From positions 1 to 11,265 of the forward strand of contig JAESUD010000304.1 in assembly GCA_016763335.1 (NCBI GenBank): 11,265 bases of DNA, written 5' to 3'. Below, in pieces: positions 1 through 6,504 of the stretch. The notes beneath the pieces are model-generated. The model worked only from the letters and a program-made list of their open reading frames with translations. It ran no database searches and had not been told where the DNA came from. The translations under genes and the position numbers were made by a program. Position 1 is the first letter of the stretch; every line of letters starts with the position of its first letter. Origin of the DNA: Emcibacteraceae bacterium. GTDB lineage: Bacteria; Pseudomonadota; Alphaproteobacteria; Sphingomonadales; Emcibacteraceae.

Positions 1-373
1 CCGCTTTGGTTAGATTACGTTTGTTAAAAGCCCCCTCATCAACAATGATAAGACCGCCTTCGCGCAGGCCATCAAGACTAACCATTAATGCCGCCGGGTT
101 CATCGCAACCAGCACGTCCGGTTCATCACCAGCCGTTGACACTTCAACCGAACCAAAATTAATCTGAAATGCCGACACTCCAAATGTCGTGCCGACCGGG
201 GCACGAATTTCAGCAGGAAAGTCAGGAAACGTTGATAAGTCACTACCTTCAAGTGCTGTAACAACGGAAAATTGTGTGCCTGTCAGCTGCATTCCATCGC
301 CACTATCACCGGCAAAACGAACACATACTGTTTCAAGCTCATCTAAATTTTGTGCGGAAGTTTGCACGTTCAT
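1..373 (-). CDS. korA: 2-oxoacid:ferredoxin oxidoreductase subunit alpha, N-terminal part (cut by window edge)
   Basis: The reverse strand from 373 down to 1 is open for 124 codons and runs off the window. It begins M-N-V-Q-T-S-A-Q-N-L-D-E-L-E and soon reaches V-R-F-A-G-D-S-G-D-G-M-Q-L-T-G at about residues 18-32. This glycine-rich motif opens the gamma domain of 2-oxoacid:acceptor oxidoreductases, which in KorA-type proteins is fused ahead of the pyrimidine-binding alpha domain. Later segments D-F-P-A-E-I-R-A-P and V-A-M-N-P-A-A-L also fit the family. The enzyme converts 2-oxoglutarate or a related 2-oxoacid plus CoA to acyl-CoA and CO2 with reduction of ferredoxin, in the cytoplasm, with a KorB thiamine-diphosphate subunit. 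KorB would be expected downstream, outside the window. A GAGGA ribosome binding site (bases 381-385, reverse strand) lies 7 bases before the ATG and fixes the start. The substrate cannot be told from this fragment. Confidence 0.9.
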   Translation of the reverse strand, partial: MNVQTSAQNLDELETVCVRFAGDSGDGMQLTGTQFSVVTALEGSDLSTFPDFPAEIRAPVGTTFGVSAFQINFGSVEVSTAGDEPDVLVAMNPAALMVSLDGLREGGLIIVDEGAFNKRNLTKA

Positions 374-532
374 TTCTTAATCCTCAAACTTATTAATACC
401 TGTTCTTATATACAGAGAATTTTTAACGGTTACTATTTTAAATTCAATATTTTTATATACAAATGCTATTTTTTCCATTTAATGGAAAAATATATTTTAT
501 TTTAACCATATTCGCACGACAAAAGACATTTT
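374..532. other. Divergent intergenic region korA / dinF
   Basis: This 159-bp AT-rich gap separates two divergently transcribed genes and must hold promoters for both. I can see the korA ribosome binding site at 381-385 and a perfect palindrome at 470-490. I could not assign a convincing -35/-10 pair on either strand because the region is full of TATA- and TTTT-like strings. No small gene or RNA is recognisable. Confidence 0.6.
470..490. promoter_or_regulatory. Palindrome in divergent promoter region (possible operator)
   Basis: Arms TTTTTCCAT (470-478) and ATGGAAAAA (482-490) are perfect reverse complements around a three-base centre. The element sits 42 bp before the dinF start and about 97 bp before the korA start. 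Because the flanking genes diverge, no terminator is needed here, so an operator for a dimeric regulator of one or both genes is the likelier reading. It is AT-rich and could be chance; no regulator gene is in the window. Confidence 0.35.
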
Positions 533-1870
533 ATGACCAGCCGATCAACACATAATACTATATCTCTGCACATGTGGCAAATTGCCGTACCATCGATTCT
601 CGCAAACCTTTCCACGCCACTACTCGGTCTGTCGGATAGTTTTATCATGGGCCACTTGCCTGATGAACGATATTTGGCGGCTGTGGCGCTCGGCGCAATG
701 TTTTTTAGCATATTATATAACGGGGTAAATTTCCTTCGCATGGGCACAACCGGTCTTGCGGCACAGGCCCATGGGCGCGGCGACGAGCTTGGCATAAATC
801 AACTATTATTACGCGGATTTATCAGCGCAACGGCTATTGGACTTTTATTTGTCATATTTCAAAATCAGCTGGCAGATTTATTTTTCATGTTTATGGAAGC
901 GGAACAAAATGTTACCTCCCTCACCGCGCAATATTTCACCATTCGCATTTGGGGCGCGCCCTTTGCACTCATGAATTATGTCGCTTCCGGCTGGTTGCTT
1001 GGTATGGGCAGGGCAAAAGAAGTGCTTTATATTCACCTTTATATGAATATCAGCAACATTCTGCTTAATTTCTTATTTGTTTATGGCTTTGACATGACCG
1101 CCGACGGTGTGGCACTGGGTACTGTGTTATCAGAAAGCACCGCCTTTATTCTTTCCGCTTATTATGTCATGCGCCATAACCGTAAAACTTTTAAATTACC
1201 GCTATTATCAACGGAGGTTCTTGACCACATTATGTCGGCCACTGCCTTTAAAACCCTGTTCAGTCTAAACCGCGATATTTTTATCCGTACCATGTGCCTG
1301 ACTTTAACTTTGGCAAGTTTTATTATCCTGGGAACACGTTTTGGTACAGAAGTCCTTGCCGCCAACGCGGTGTTAATGAATTTACAAAACCTCACGGCAT
1401 CCGGACTTGATGGTTTTGCACAAGCCGCAGAAGTGCTCGTCGGTAAGGAAATCGGTAAAAAATCAAGAGAGAATCTCAGGAACGCGGTCATCGTTTCCAG
1501 CAAATGGGCGATCTTTACCGCCAGCATCTTCACGCTTTTTTACTTCATACTTGGTGAACCGATCATCCACATGCTCACCAGTATCGAAACAATCCGAACA
1601 ATCGCTTCTGAATATCTGATATGGGTAATTATTCTGCCATTATTGTCAATCTGGAGCTTTCAGTTAGACGGTATTTTCATCGGCGCCACCGCCGGCAGCG
1701 CCATGCGCAACGGCATGCTCACTTCCACCATATGTTACGTGATTTGCATATTCACCCTTATTCCGCTTTGGGGTAATCACGGCCTATGGGCATCCTACAG
1801 CATATTCCTCGTCATGCGCGCCCTGACATTATTTTATAAATACCCTGAAATTGAAAAACGCGCCATGTGA
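533..1870 (+). CDS. dinF: MATE-family efflux transporter, DinF type
   Basis: The 445-residue protein is a full-length member of the DinF branch of MATE transporters, inner-membrane antiporters that export organic cations or other toxic compounds using a Na+ or H+ gradient. It is hydrophobic throughout and matches E. coli DinF, as I remember that sequence, in order: M-W-Q-I-A-V-P-S-I-L near residues 14-23, L-L-G-L-S-D-S-F-I-M-G-H-L (30-42), F-L-R-M-G-T-T-G-L-A-A-Q-A (67-79), N-R-D-I-F-I-R (246-252), A-N-A-V-L-M (277-282), L-D-G-F-A-Q-A-A-E (292-300) and L-D-G-I-F-I-G-A-T (378-386) followed by M-R-N. The start at 533 leaves the usual short cytoplasmic tail before helix 1, although no strong Shine-Dalgarno is visible. 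Codon use is richer in G and C than in the array downstream. The substrate is unknown, and the link to the following array is only adjacency (56 bp). Confidence 0.93.
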   Translation: MTSRSTHNTISLHMWQIAVPSILANLSTPLLGLSDSFIMGHLPDERYLAAVALGAMFFSILYNGVNFLRMGTTGLAAQAHGRGDELGINQLLLRGFISATAIGLLFVIFQNQLADLFFMFMEAEQNVTSLTAQYFTIRIWGAPFALMNYVASGWLLGMGRAKEVLYIHLYMNISNILLNFLFVYGFDMTADGVALGTVLSESTAFILSAYYVMRHNRKTFKLPLLSTEVLDHIMSATAFKTLFSLNRDIFIRTMCLTLTLASFIILGTRFGTEVLAANAVLMNLQNLTASGLDGFAQAAEVLVGKEIGKKSRENLRNAVIVSSKWAIFTASIFTLFYFILGEPIIHMLTSIETIRTIASEYLIWVIILPLLSIWSFQLDGIFIGATAGSAMRNGMLTSTICYVICIFTLIPLWGNHGLWASYSIFLVMRALTLFYKYPEIEKRAM

Positions 1871-1874
1871 GGGA

Positions 1875-1903
1875 TTGAATTTTTCCAAATTCTAGGTTAT
1901 GTT
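1875..1903 (+). promoter_or_regulatory. Putative promoter of g1
   Basis: TTGAAT (1875-1880) and TATGTT (1898-1903) are separated by 17 bp, the same spacing as in the three clear promoters later in the array, but with a poorer -10 (4 of 6 consensus bases). The -10 lies inside the hairpin at 1896-1911. The g1 ribosome binding site AAGGG (1917-1921) follows, 5 bases before its ATG. Confidence 0.45.
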
Positions 1904-1911
1904 TTCATAAC
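1896..1911. promoter_or_regulatory. Inverted repeat over the g1 promoter -10
   Basis: GTTATG (1896-1901) and CATAAC (1906-1911) are perfect reverse complements around TTTT. The repeat covers the putative -10 of g1 and ends 15 bp before its start codon. It could be an operator or a small leader hairpin. The stem is only 6 bp with two G-C pairs and no U-tract follows, so it is not a terminator for dinF. Confidence 0.35.
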
Positions 1912-1926
1912 GATGTAAGGGTTCAA

Positions 1927-2784
1927 ATGCTTAAAAAAATTATCACAATTTCCATATTAACATTCTTTTCACACACCGCTTTCGCTGAAGAAGCCGCGGA
2001 TAAGGCCGAGTTTAAAAAACTTTACGCCGAGTTTAACGAGCTTTTCGCGACACCTACAAACATAAATACGATTATTGATGTCGCCGAAAGAGTATATGGA
2101 ATTGCCCCCTATGCTTACGGGGAAGACTCGAAACAATATGCAGTTGTCACTTATAATCTAGCGGTTGTTTATGATGAAAAAGGTGGTGATGGAAATCGTT
2201 CATTCGGATTGCAAAACACACCAGAAATAAGAGCAATTGAATTATATAAACTATATTTCTCAAGACTTGAAAAACTTGAAACAGAATATAATCAGAGCCA
2301 CATTGAGCAATATTTGAAGTATATAACCGCTGATGCGAAATATAATAGATTTAGATCAAATGACCGCTCGTCAAGAGAACTGCTCAAAATCGCTCAATCT
2401 ATCGACCTTCCTGCCGTGGATTTAGCAGAATTATGTTTCACTTTAGGTGATTTGCGAATTGAGGCAAAGCACCGAAACCAATCAAAATATTTTTACCAAA
2501 CCGCCTATGACGCACTAAAGAGTTCTGATGAAAAAAATCATCAATTACTCGGTAGTTCCGCACAAATATTAGCGAGCTATGAAAGCGCTAGCGGTAATAA
2601 TTCCAAGGCGGAAACATATTTACTTGAAGCATCATCAGTATTCAATTCACAGCCTGAAATAGATAATGAGAAATTAATGACATTATATGCTGCACTTGAG
2701 AGATTATATATTTCTATGGGTAATGATAATGATGCAAAAATTTATAATGAAAAGCTCTTGGAATTAAGCAGTACATCAAAATAA
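1927..2784 (+). CDS. g1: secreted TPR-like protein of the array family, without TonB domain
   Basis: This is the first of the eight paralogs, with 285 residues. A Sec signal peptide (M-L-K-K, a hydrophobic stretch, then T-A-F-A at 17-20) precedes the family N-block: A-D-K-A-E-F-K-K-L-Y-A-E-F at about 24-36, then V-V-T-Y-N-L-A-V-V-Y-D-E-K-G-G (73-87), a kinesin-light-chain-like TPR pattern. The remainder is predicted helical and TPR-like, ending with a repeat near 248-280. Unlike its relatives it stops there: the TonB_C domain of about 80 residues is missing, and no remnant of it exists in the 24-bp gap to g2. The AAGGG ribosome binding site supports the start. A soluble periplasmic location is inferred from the signal peptide. 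The function is unknown. It may be an ancestral domain-less form, or a copy truncated at its 3' end. Confidence 0.85.
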   Translation: MLKKIITISILTFFSHTAFAEEAADKAEFKKLYAEFNELFATPTNINTIIDVAERVYGIAPYAYGEDSKQYAVVTYNLAVVYDEKGGDGNRSFGLQNTPEIRAIELYKLYFSRLEKLETEYNQSHIEQYLKYITADAKYNRFRSNDRSSRELLKIAQSIDLPAVDLAELCFTLGDLRIEAKHRNQSKYFYQTAYDALKSSDEKNHQLLGSSAQILASYESASGNNSKAETYLLEASSVFNSQPEIDNEKLMTLYAALERLYISMGNDNDAKIYNEKLLELSSTSK

Positions 2785-2808
2785 AATCATATAGGGGAAC
2801 ATAAGGCA

Positions 2809-3909
2809 ATGTTAAAAAATATCATAATAATATCATTATTACTCATCACCACCGCAGCAGCAGATCAGGCCGCCGACAAAGCAGAATTCAAACGTCTTTA
2901 TGCCGAGTTCAGTGAACTATACGCCAATTCAGAAGAACTTGATCCGATTATAGAAGTTGCTGAACAAGTTTATAACTTGGCACAAAATATTTACGGTAAA
3001 AGCTCGCAAAATACAGCAGTAGTACTATACAATCTCGCCAGTCTTTATGATGAAAAAGGTTCAAATCAATTAAATGATGCAGAAATAAAAGCCGTTGAAC
3101 TCTACAAGGTATATTTCAAGATTTTAGATAAGTTAAAAACACCAAAGGATGAAACCTATTTAGATCAATATTTTTCCTTCGTAATCGCTGAAAACAATGC
3201 TTTGGGAATTAAATCAAAAAAACTTTACGCCAATAGAGCCATGAAAATCGCCCAAGAGGTTAACCTTCCTCCGCTTAAACTAGCTAATATTGAACACACA
3301 ATTGCTATAATTAACGTCAACAAAGGTTCAATCAAAAAAGCCAAAACTTTTTTTAATCAATCCAAAGAAAATTATAGTAAAGCAGAAGGTGTAGATCATA
3401 TCGGTGTTGGTAAAAACTTGTTTTGGCTCGCAAAAATTGATGTAGGTAACGACCAAGACGATGACGCGACAGAGAAATTTTTAAAATCAATTGAAATATT
3501 TGATAAAAATGGCTTTAAAGGTAATGATCTTGCTTTAATTTCTCATGCTAACTTAGTGCAGATTTATGAAAAAAGTGGTCAATCCGATAAAGCAACCAAA
3601 CATTGCATTGCTGCTTCGGTTGAACGACCCGTTGATGTTAACCGCTATTTTATCCCCTTATATCGCGCACAGCCAAAATATCCACGCGGTGCTTTAAATA
3701 GCAGCAAGGAAGGATATGTCGTTTTAGAGTTTATAGTCGATGAAAGTGGTTTCACCAAAGATGTTAAAGTAATTGAAAGTTCTAGTAAAGTTTTCGAAAA
3801 AGGCAGTCTTGCTGCTGCCAGAAAATATCGTTACGCGCCGACCGTGCGCGACGGAAAATTAATTGCCACAACAGGGGTAAGAGTCAGGGTTGAATACAAA
3901 GTTATATAA
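2809..3909 (+). CDS. g2: secreted protein, TPR-like region plus C-terminal TonB_C domain
   Basis: The 366-residue protein has a signal peptide ending T-A-A-A near residue 18, and the family N-block at 20-84 (D-K-A-E-F-K-R-L-Y-A-E-F, then Y-N-L-A-S-L-Y-D-E-K-G). TPR-like helices fill about 140-275, with F-W-L-A-K-I-D near 205-211. A complete TonB_C domain covers about 289-366: P-K-Y-P at the front, G-Y-V-V-L-E-F-I-V-D-E-S-G-F-T-K in the middle and R-K-Y-R-Y-A-P at 338-344. True TonB has an N-terminal anchor and a proline-rich spacer, and both are absent, so it should be soluble in the periplasm and cannot couple to ExbB/ExbD in the usual way. It starts 24 bp after g1 with AAGG 4 bp before the ATG, so it is probably co-transcribed with g1. 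An automatic label of energy transducer TonB would mislead. Confidence 0.88.
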   Translation: MLKNIIIISLLLITTAAADQAADKAEFKRLYAEFSELYANSEELDPIIEVAEQVYNLAQNIYGKSSQNTAVVLYNLASLYDEKGSNQLNDAEIKAVELYKVYFKILDKLKTPKDETYLDQYFSFVIAENNALGIKSKKLYANRAMKIAQEVNLPPLKLANIEHTIAIINVNKGSIKKAKTFFNQSKENYSKAEGVDHIGVGKNLFWLAKIDVGNDQDDDATEKFLKSIEIFDKNGFKGNDLALISHANLVQIYEKSGQSDKATKHCIAASVERPVDVNRYFIPLYRAQPKYPRGALNSSKEGYVVLEFIVDESGFTKDVKVIESSSKVFEKGSLAAARKYRYAPTVRDGKLIATTGVRVRVEYKVI

Positions 3910-4069
3910 TTAATCATAAGTTGGATTTCAAATATTTTTCTTTAAAATATTTTCATATGCCCCGCTGTAAAAGGCGGTAAACTTGTTGCTATTAAAAACG
4001 TAAGAGTAAAAATAATATATATGACGCGTTAGAACATCAAACTCTTATTCGCCATTACAAAACCTAATA
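3910..4069 (+). other. Gap g2-g3: family remnant plus AT-rich sequence
   Basis: Between the g2 stop and the g3 promoter lie 160 AT-rich bases. About 3945-4032 is a decayed 3' end of another array gene (separate entry). I see no terminator hairpin, small ORF or RNA gene in the rest. Confidence 0.6.
3945..4032 (+). pseudogene. 3' remnant of a lost TonB_C family gene
   Basis: Reading from 3967 to the TAG at 4030-4032 gives V-K-G-G-K-L-V-A-I-K-N-V-R-V-K-I-I-Y followed by M-T-R. It aligns with the last 18 or so residues of g2 (V-R-D-G-K-L-I-A-T-T-G-V-R-V-R-V-E-Y) with half the residues identical. Just upstream, 3945-3965 encodes K-Y-F and then Y-A-P in shifted frames, matching the K-Y-R-Y-A-P of the same domain. 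Small insertions and deletions break the frame and nothing longer is open upstream, so this is the decayed tail of a paralog that once stood between g2 and g3. Confidence 0.65.
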
Positions 4070-4178
4070 TTGAAAACTTTACATTTTTACGTTATAATCT
4101 ACCTGTTCTAAAAAAACGGGGATTTTCGTTCATGTATCGCATTATACTCATACTAAGTATCACGCTTTTCACCGCACC
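4066..4178 (+). repeat. Promoter-leader-signal cassette, copy 1 (g3)
   Basis: This direct repeat covers the -35, -10, leader and first 47 bases of the g3 coding region. It recurs at 5313-5425 and 9057-9169. The segment 4138-4178 (41 bases, signal peptide codons) is identical to 5385-5425. There are no length differences between copies from the -35 to the start codon. Sequence upstream of the -35 is unrelated between copies, which marks the repeat boundary. Confidence 0.8.
4070..4098 (+). promoter_or_regulatory. Promoter of g3
   Basis: TTGAAA (4070-4075) and TATAAT (4093-4098) are 17 bp apart, a near-consensus sigma70 promoter with a perfect -10. The start codon is 33 bp after the -10, giving a leader of roughly 26 bases that includes GGGG (4119-4122), a modest ribosome binding site. 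The same arrangement recurs before g4 and g7. Confidence 0.8.
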
Positions 4179-5244
4179 ACTGATTGCCGATCAAGCAGCA
4201 GACAAAGCCGATTTCAAACGTCTTTATACCGAATTTAATGATCTATTCGCAAATTCAAAAGAACTTGCCCCGATCATTGAAGTTGCGCAAAAGCTTTATA
4301 TTTTAGCACCCATAGCATACGGAAATAACCACATGAACTCGGCTGTGGTTACTTATAACCTTGCCAGCCTTTATGATGAAAAAGGTGCAGAACTCAAAAA
4401 CGCTGATGAGCAAAAAGCGTTTCAACTTTATCTTGAATATTTCGCTATTCTTAAAGAACTTGAAGTCCCGCAAGATCAAAACTATCTGGAACAATATATT
4501 GCAATGGTGAAGGCAGAATATAATGCCAATACGTTTAGGTCCGATAAAAAATATGCGAGGACCGCTATCAAGCTTGCCAAAAAACTTGAAATGTCTGATT
4601 TAGAACTGGCGAACCTTCATTATTTAATCGGTAATTTTTGTTATAAAAATTCGAATGTTAATGACGCGAAAAAACTATTTCAACAAGCACAGACATACTA
4701 CCAAAATGCGTTAGGTGCTGAAGATTATAAAGTTGCGGAAATGAATTTTTATATCGCGCGAATAGACCTGAGCAAAGATCGCCATAAGGCCGCCGAAAAA
4801 AGTTTCCTTAAAGTAATTGAAATCCTTGACGACAAACAAGATGACAATGCCAAGGCCATGGTGCTTATATCCCATACTTCTCTGGTTAGGCTTTATAGCG
4901 AAATTGGTGAAGTGGATAATGCAACACCGCACTGTATCGCCTATGCAATGAAAAGCCCGGCAAACATAAACCGTCGCCGCATACCGCTTTTTGAAGACAA
5001 ACCAAAATTTCCGAACTTCTTAAAAAGAAAAAATATTGGAGCAGAAGCCTCCGTAGTGGTCGAATATGATGTGGATGCAAACGGCTTTACGACCAACATC
5101 ACAATTCATGAAGCACATAATGAAAAAATTAAAAAAGCAGCGATTAAAGCCATCAAAAAATACCGCTACGCGCCCATCATCCGCGACGGAAAACCTGCTG
5201 GTATCCAAGGCTTTCAAATGACCTTCAGCTACCGAAGAATTTGA
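4132..5244 (+). CDS. g3: secreted protein, TPR-like region plus C-terminal TonB_C domain
   Basis: The 370-residue protein has the signal peptide M-Y-R-I-I-L-I-L-S-I-T-L-F-T-A-P-L-I-A, cleaved before D20. The N-block follows (D-K-A-D-F-K-R-L-Y-T-E-F-N at 24-36, Y-N-L-A-S-L-Y-D-E-K-G at 75-85). TPR-like helices cover about 145-275, including A-E-K-S-F-L-K-V-I-E-I-L at 221-232. The TonB_C domain spans about 291-370, with K-F-P in place of K-Y-P, then V-V-V-E-Y-D-V-D-A-N-G-F-T and K-K-Y-R-Y-A-P (342-348). It appears monocistronic: it has its own strong promoter, and another strong promoter begins before g4 only 72 bp after its stop. The start is fixed by the conserved leader. It is inferred to be a soluble periplasmic protein of unknown role. 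Confidence 0.9.
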   Translation: MYRIILILSITLFTAPLIADQAADKADFKRLYTEFNDLFANSKELAPIIEVAQKLYILAPIAYGNNHMNSAVVTYNLASLYDEKGAELKNADEQKAFQLYLEYFAILKELEVPQDQNYLEQYIAMVKAEYNANTFRSDKKYARTAIKLAKKLEMSDLELANLHYLIGNFCYKNSNVNDAKKLFQQAQTYYQNALGAEDYKVAEMNFYIARIDLSKDRHKAAEKSFLKVIEILDDKQDDNAKAMVLISHTSLVRLYSEIGEVDNATPHCIAYAMKSPANINRRRIPLFEDKPKFPNFLKRKNIGAEASVVVEYDVDANGFTTNITIHEAHNEKIKKAAIKAIKKYRYAPIIRDGKPAGIQGFQMTFSYRRI

Positions 5245-5312
5245 TAAAAATTATTAACCTTTGTTGCATAAATTGATATTCTCACGAATATAATAAACCT
5301 CCACATAATCCA

Positions 5313-5425
5313 AATATTGAAAATTCTACATTTTTACGATATAATCTTGCTGTTGTAAAAAAACTGGGGTTTTCATTCATGTACCGCATTATACTCATAC
5401 TAAGTATCACGCTTTTCACCGCACC
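5313..5425 (+). repeat. Promoter-leader-signal cassette, copy 2 (g4)
   Basis: This is the second copy of the cassette described at 4066-4178. It matches copy 1 more closely than copy 3: the spacer string ACATTTTTACG is shared with copy 1 but absent from copy 3, and the signal-peptide codons 5385-5425 are identical to copy 1. Confidence 0.8.
5317..5345 (+). promoter_or_regulatory. Promoter of g4 (and probably g5)
   Basis: TTGAAA (5317-5322), 17 bp, TATAAT (5340-5345). The leader to the ATG at 5379 contains GGGG, 9 bases before the start. With g5 only 19 bp after g4, this promoter probably drives both. Confidence 0.8.
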
Positions 5426-6485
5426 GTTGTTTGCTGATGAAGCAGAAGACAAAGCAGAATTCAAACGCCTTTATGCCAAGTTTAATGAACTATACGCCAA
5501 TTCAGAAGAACTTGACCCAATTATAGAAGTCGGCGAAAAGTTATATGCCTTGGCCCCCTCAGTTTACGGCAAAAATTCGAAAAACACTGCTAACATAATT
5601 TATAACCTTGCAACACTCTATGATGAAAAAGGTGGCCGCAATTATTATTCAAGAAATGAAAAAAAAGCCAGCGCCCTCTATAAAGAATATTTTATCATTC
5701 AAAAACATTTAAACATCCCAGAAGATAAGCAGTTTTTTGAACGATATCTACAATTTGTATTAGCCGATTTTAATGCATACGCTTTTGAACCTAATATTTC
5801 ATACTCGAAAAAAATATTAAAAATAGCCGATAACATCAACTTACCAGATATCGAAAAAGCCAACCTTGAATATTTAATAGGAATTATGAGGGCAAACAGC
5901 CGTCAACCGCTTGCTGCACGAAAGCTGCTCGAAAGTTCTAAGTCCAGATATGTAAATCATTACGGTGAAAAAAATATTTCTGTTGCCCGTATTTATTTTT
6001 GGTTGGGTAAAGTAGGAATGGTGCTTGGTAATTCCCGCAATGCAGAAGAAAACTTCATAAAAGCCCTGGATATATTTGAAGTAAATGACCAATTGAATGA
6101 TGATTTAATATTATCCTGCCATGCATTTCTTGTCGAACTTTATGAAAAAACGGGAAAAACTGAAAAAGCAACCTTTCACAGCAGGGCCGTTGCCGTTGAA
6201 CGGCCAGTAGGCTTTGATCGTTTCATTACCCCTCTCTATAGAAAGAACCCGGAATTCCCACCCAAATCACGTGTTAAGGGGATGTTTGCATCAGTTGAAA
6301 TGGAATTTAATGTAGATGTGAACGGCTTTCCAAAAGATATCAAAATTCTAAAATCTTCAAACAGTATGTTTAATAAAACCAGCATAAAATCACTGGGAAA
6401 ATCACGTTTCGCCCCCAGCATAAAAGATGGAAATTTTATAGAAACCAAAGGCGTCAAACATAAATATACATATTCTATTCAGTAA
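5379..6485 (+). CDS. g4: secreted protein, TPR-like region plus C-terminal TonB_C domain
   Basis: The 368-residue protein has a signal peptide almost identical to that of g3 (T-A-P-L-F-A, cleaved before D20). Its N-block at 24-86 shows D-K-A-E-F-K-R-L-Y-A-K-F-N-E-L-Y-A-N-S and Y-N-L-A-T-L-Y-D-E-K-G-G. The DNA at 5487-5515 is identical over 29 bases to 2914-2942 in g2, although the rest of the two genes has diverged, which suggests gene conversion. TPR-like helices follow, including Y-F-W-L-G-K-V-G-M. The TonB_C domain covers about 291-368 and is somewhat degenerate: P-E-F-P, no glycine before the first strand, and K-S-R-F-A-P instead of K-Y-R-Y-A-P. It is the first gene of a probable two-gene unit with g5. 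The function is unknown and the protein is presumed periplasmic. Confidence 0.9.
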   Translation: MYRIILILSITLFTAPLFADEAEDKAEFKRLYAKFNELYANSEELDPIIEVGEKLYALAPSVYGKNSKNTANIIYNLATLYDEKGGRNYYSRNEKKASALYKEYFIIQKHLNIPEDKQFFERYLQFVLADFNAYAFEPNISYSKKILKIADNINLPDIEKANLEYLIGIMRANSRQPLAARKLLESSKSRYVNHYGEKNISVARIYFWLGKVGMVLGNSRNAEENFIKALDIFEVNDQLNDDLILSCHAFLVELYEKTGKTEKATFHSRAVAVERPVGFDRFITPLYRKNPEFPPKSRVKGMFASVEMEFNVDVNGFPKDIKILKSSNSMFNKTSIKSLGKSRFAPSIKDGNFIETKGVKHKYTYSIQ

Positions 6486-6504
6486 TCCCCGATTAGGCAT
6501 AAAA

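Noticed and set aside
189..380. Plus-strand 63-codon frame at the left edge
   Set aside because: It lies opposite the clear korA reading frame, whose motifs are unmistakable.
502..795. Minus-strand frame overlapping the start of dinF, and a similar one at 1162-1533
   Set aside because: Both are antisense to conserved DinF motifs, with no recognisable domain or leader.
1871..1926. Rho-independent terminator after dinF
   Set aside because: The only hairpin is a weak 6-bp stem with no following T-run; similar inspection of the gaps after g2, g3 and g6 also found no terminator.
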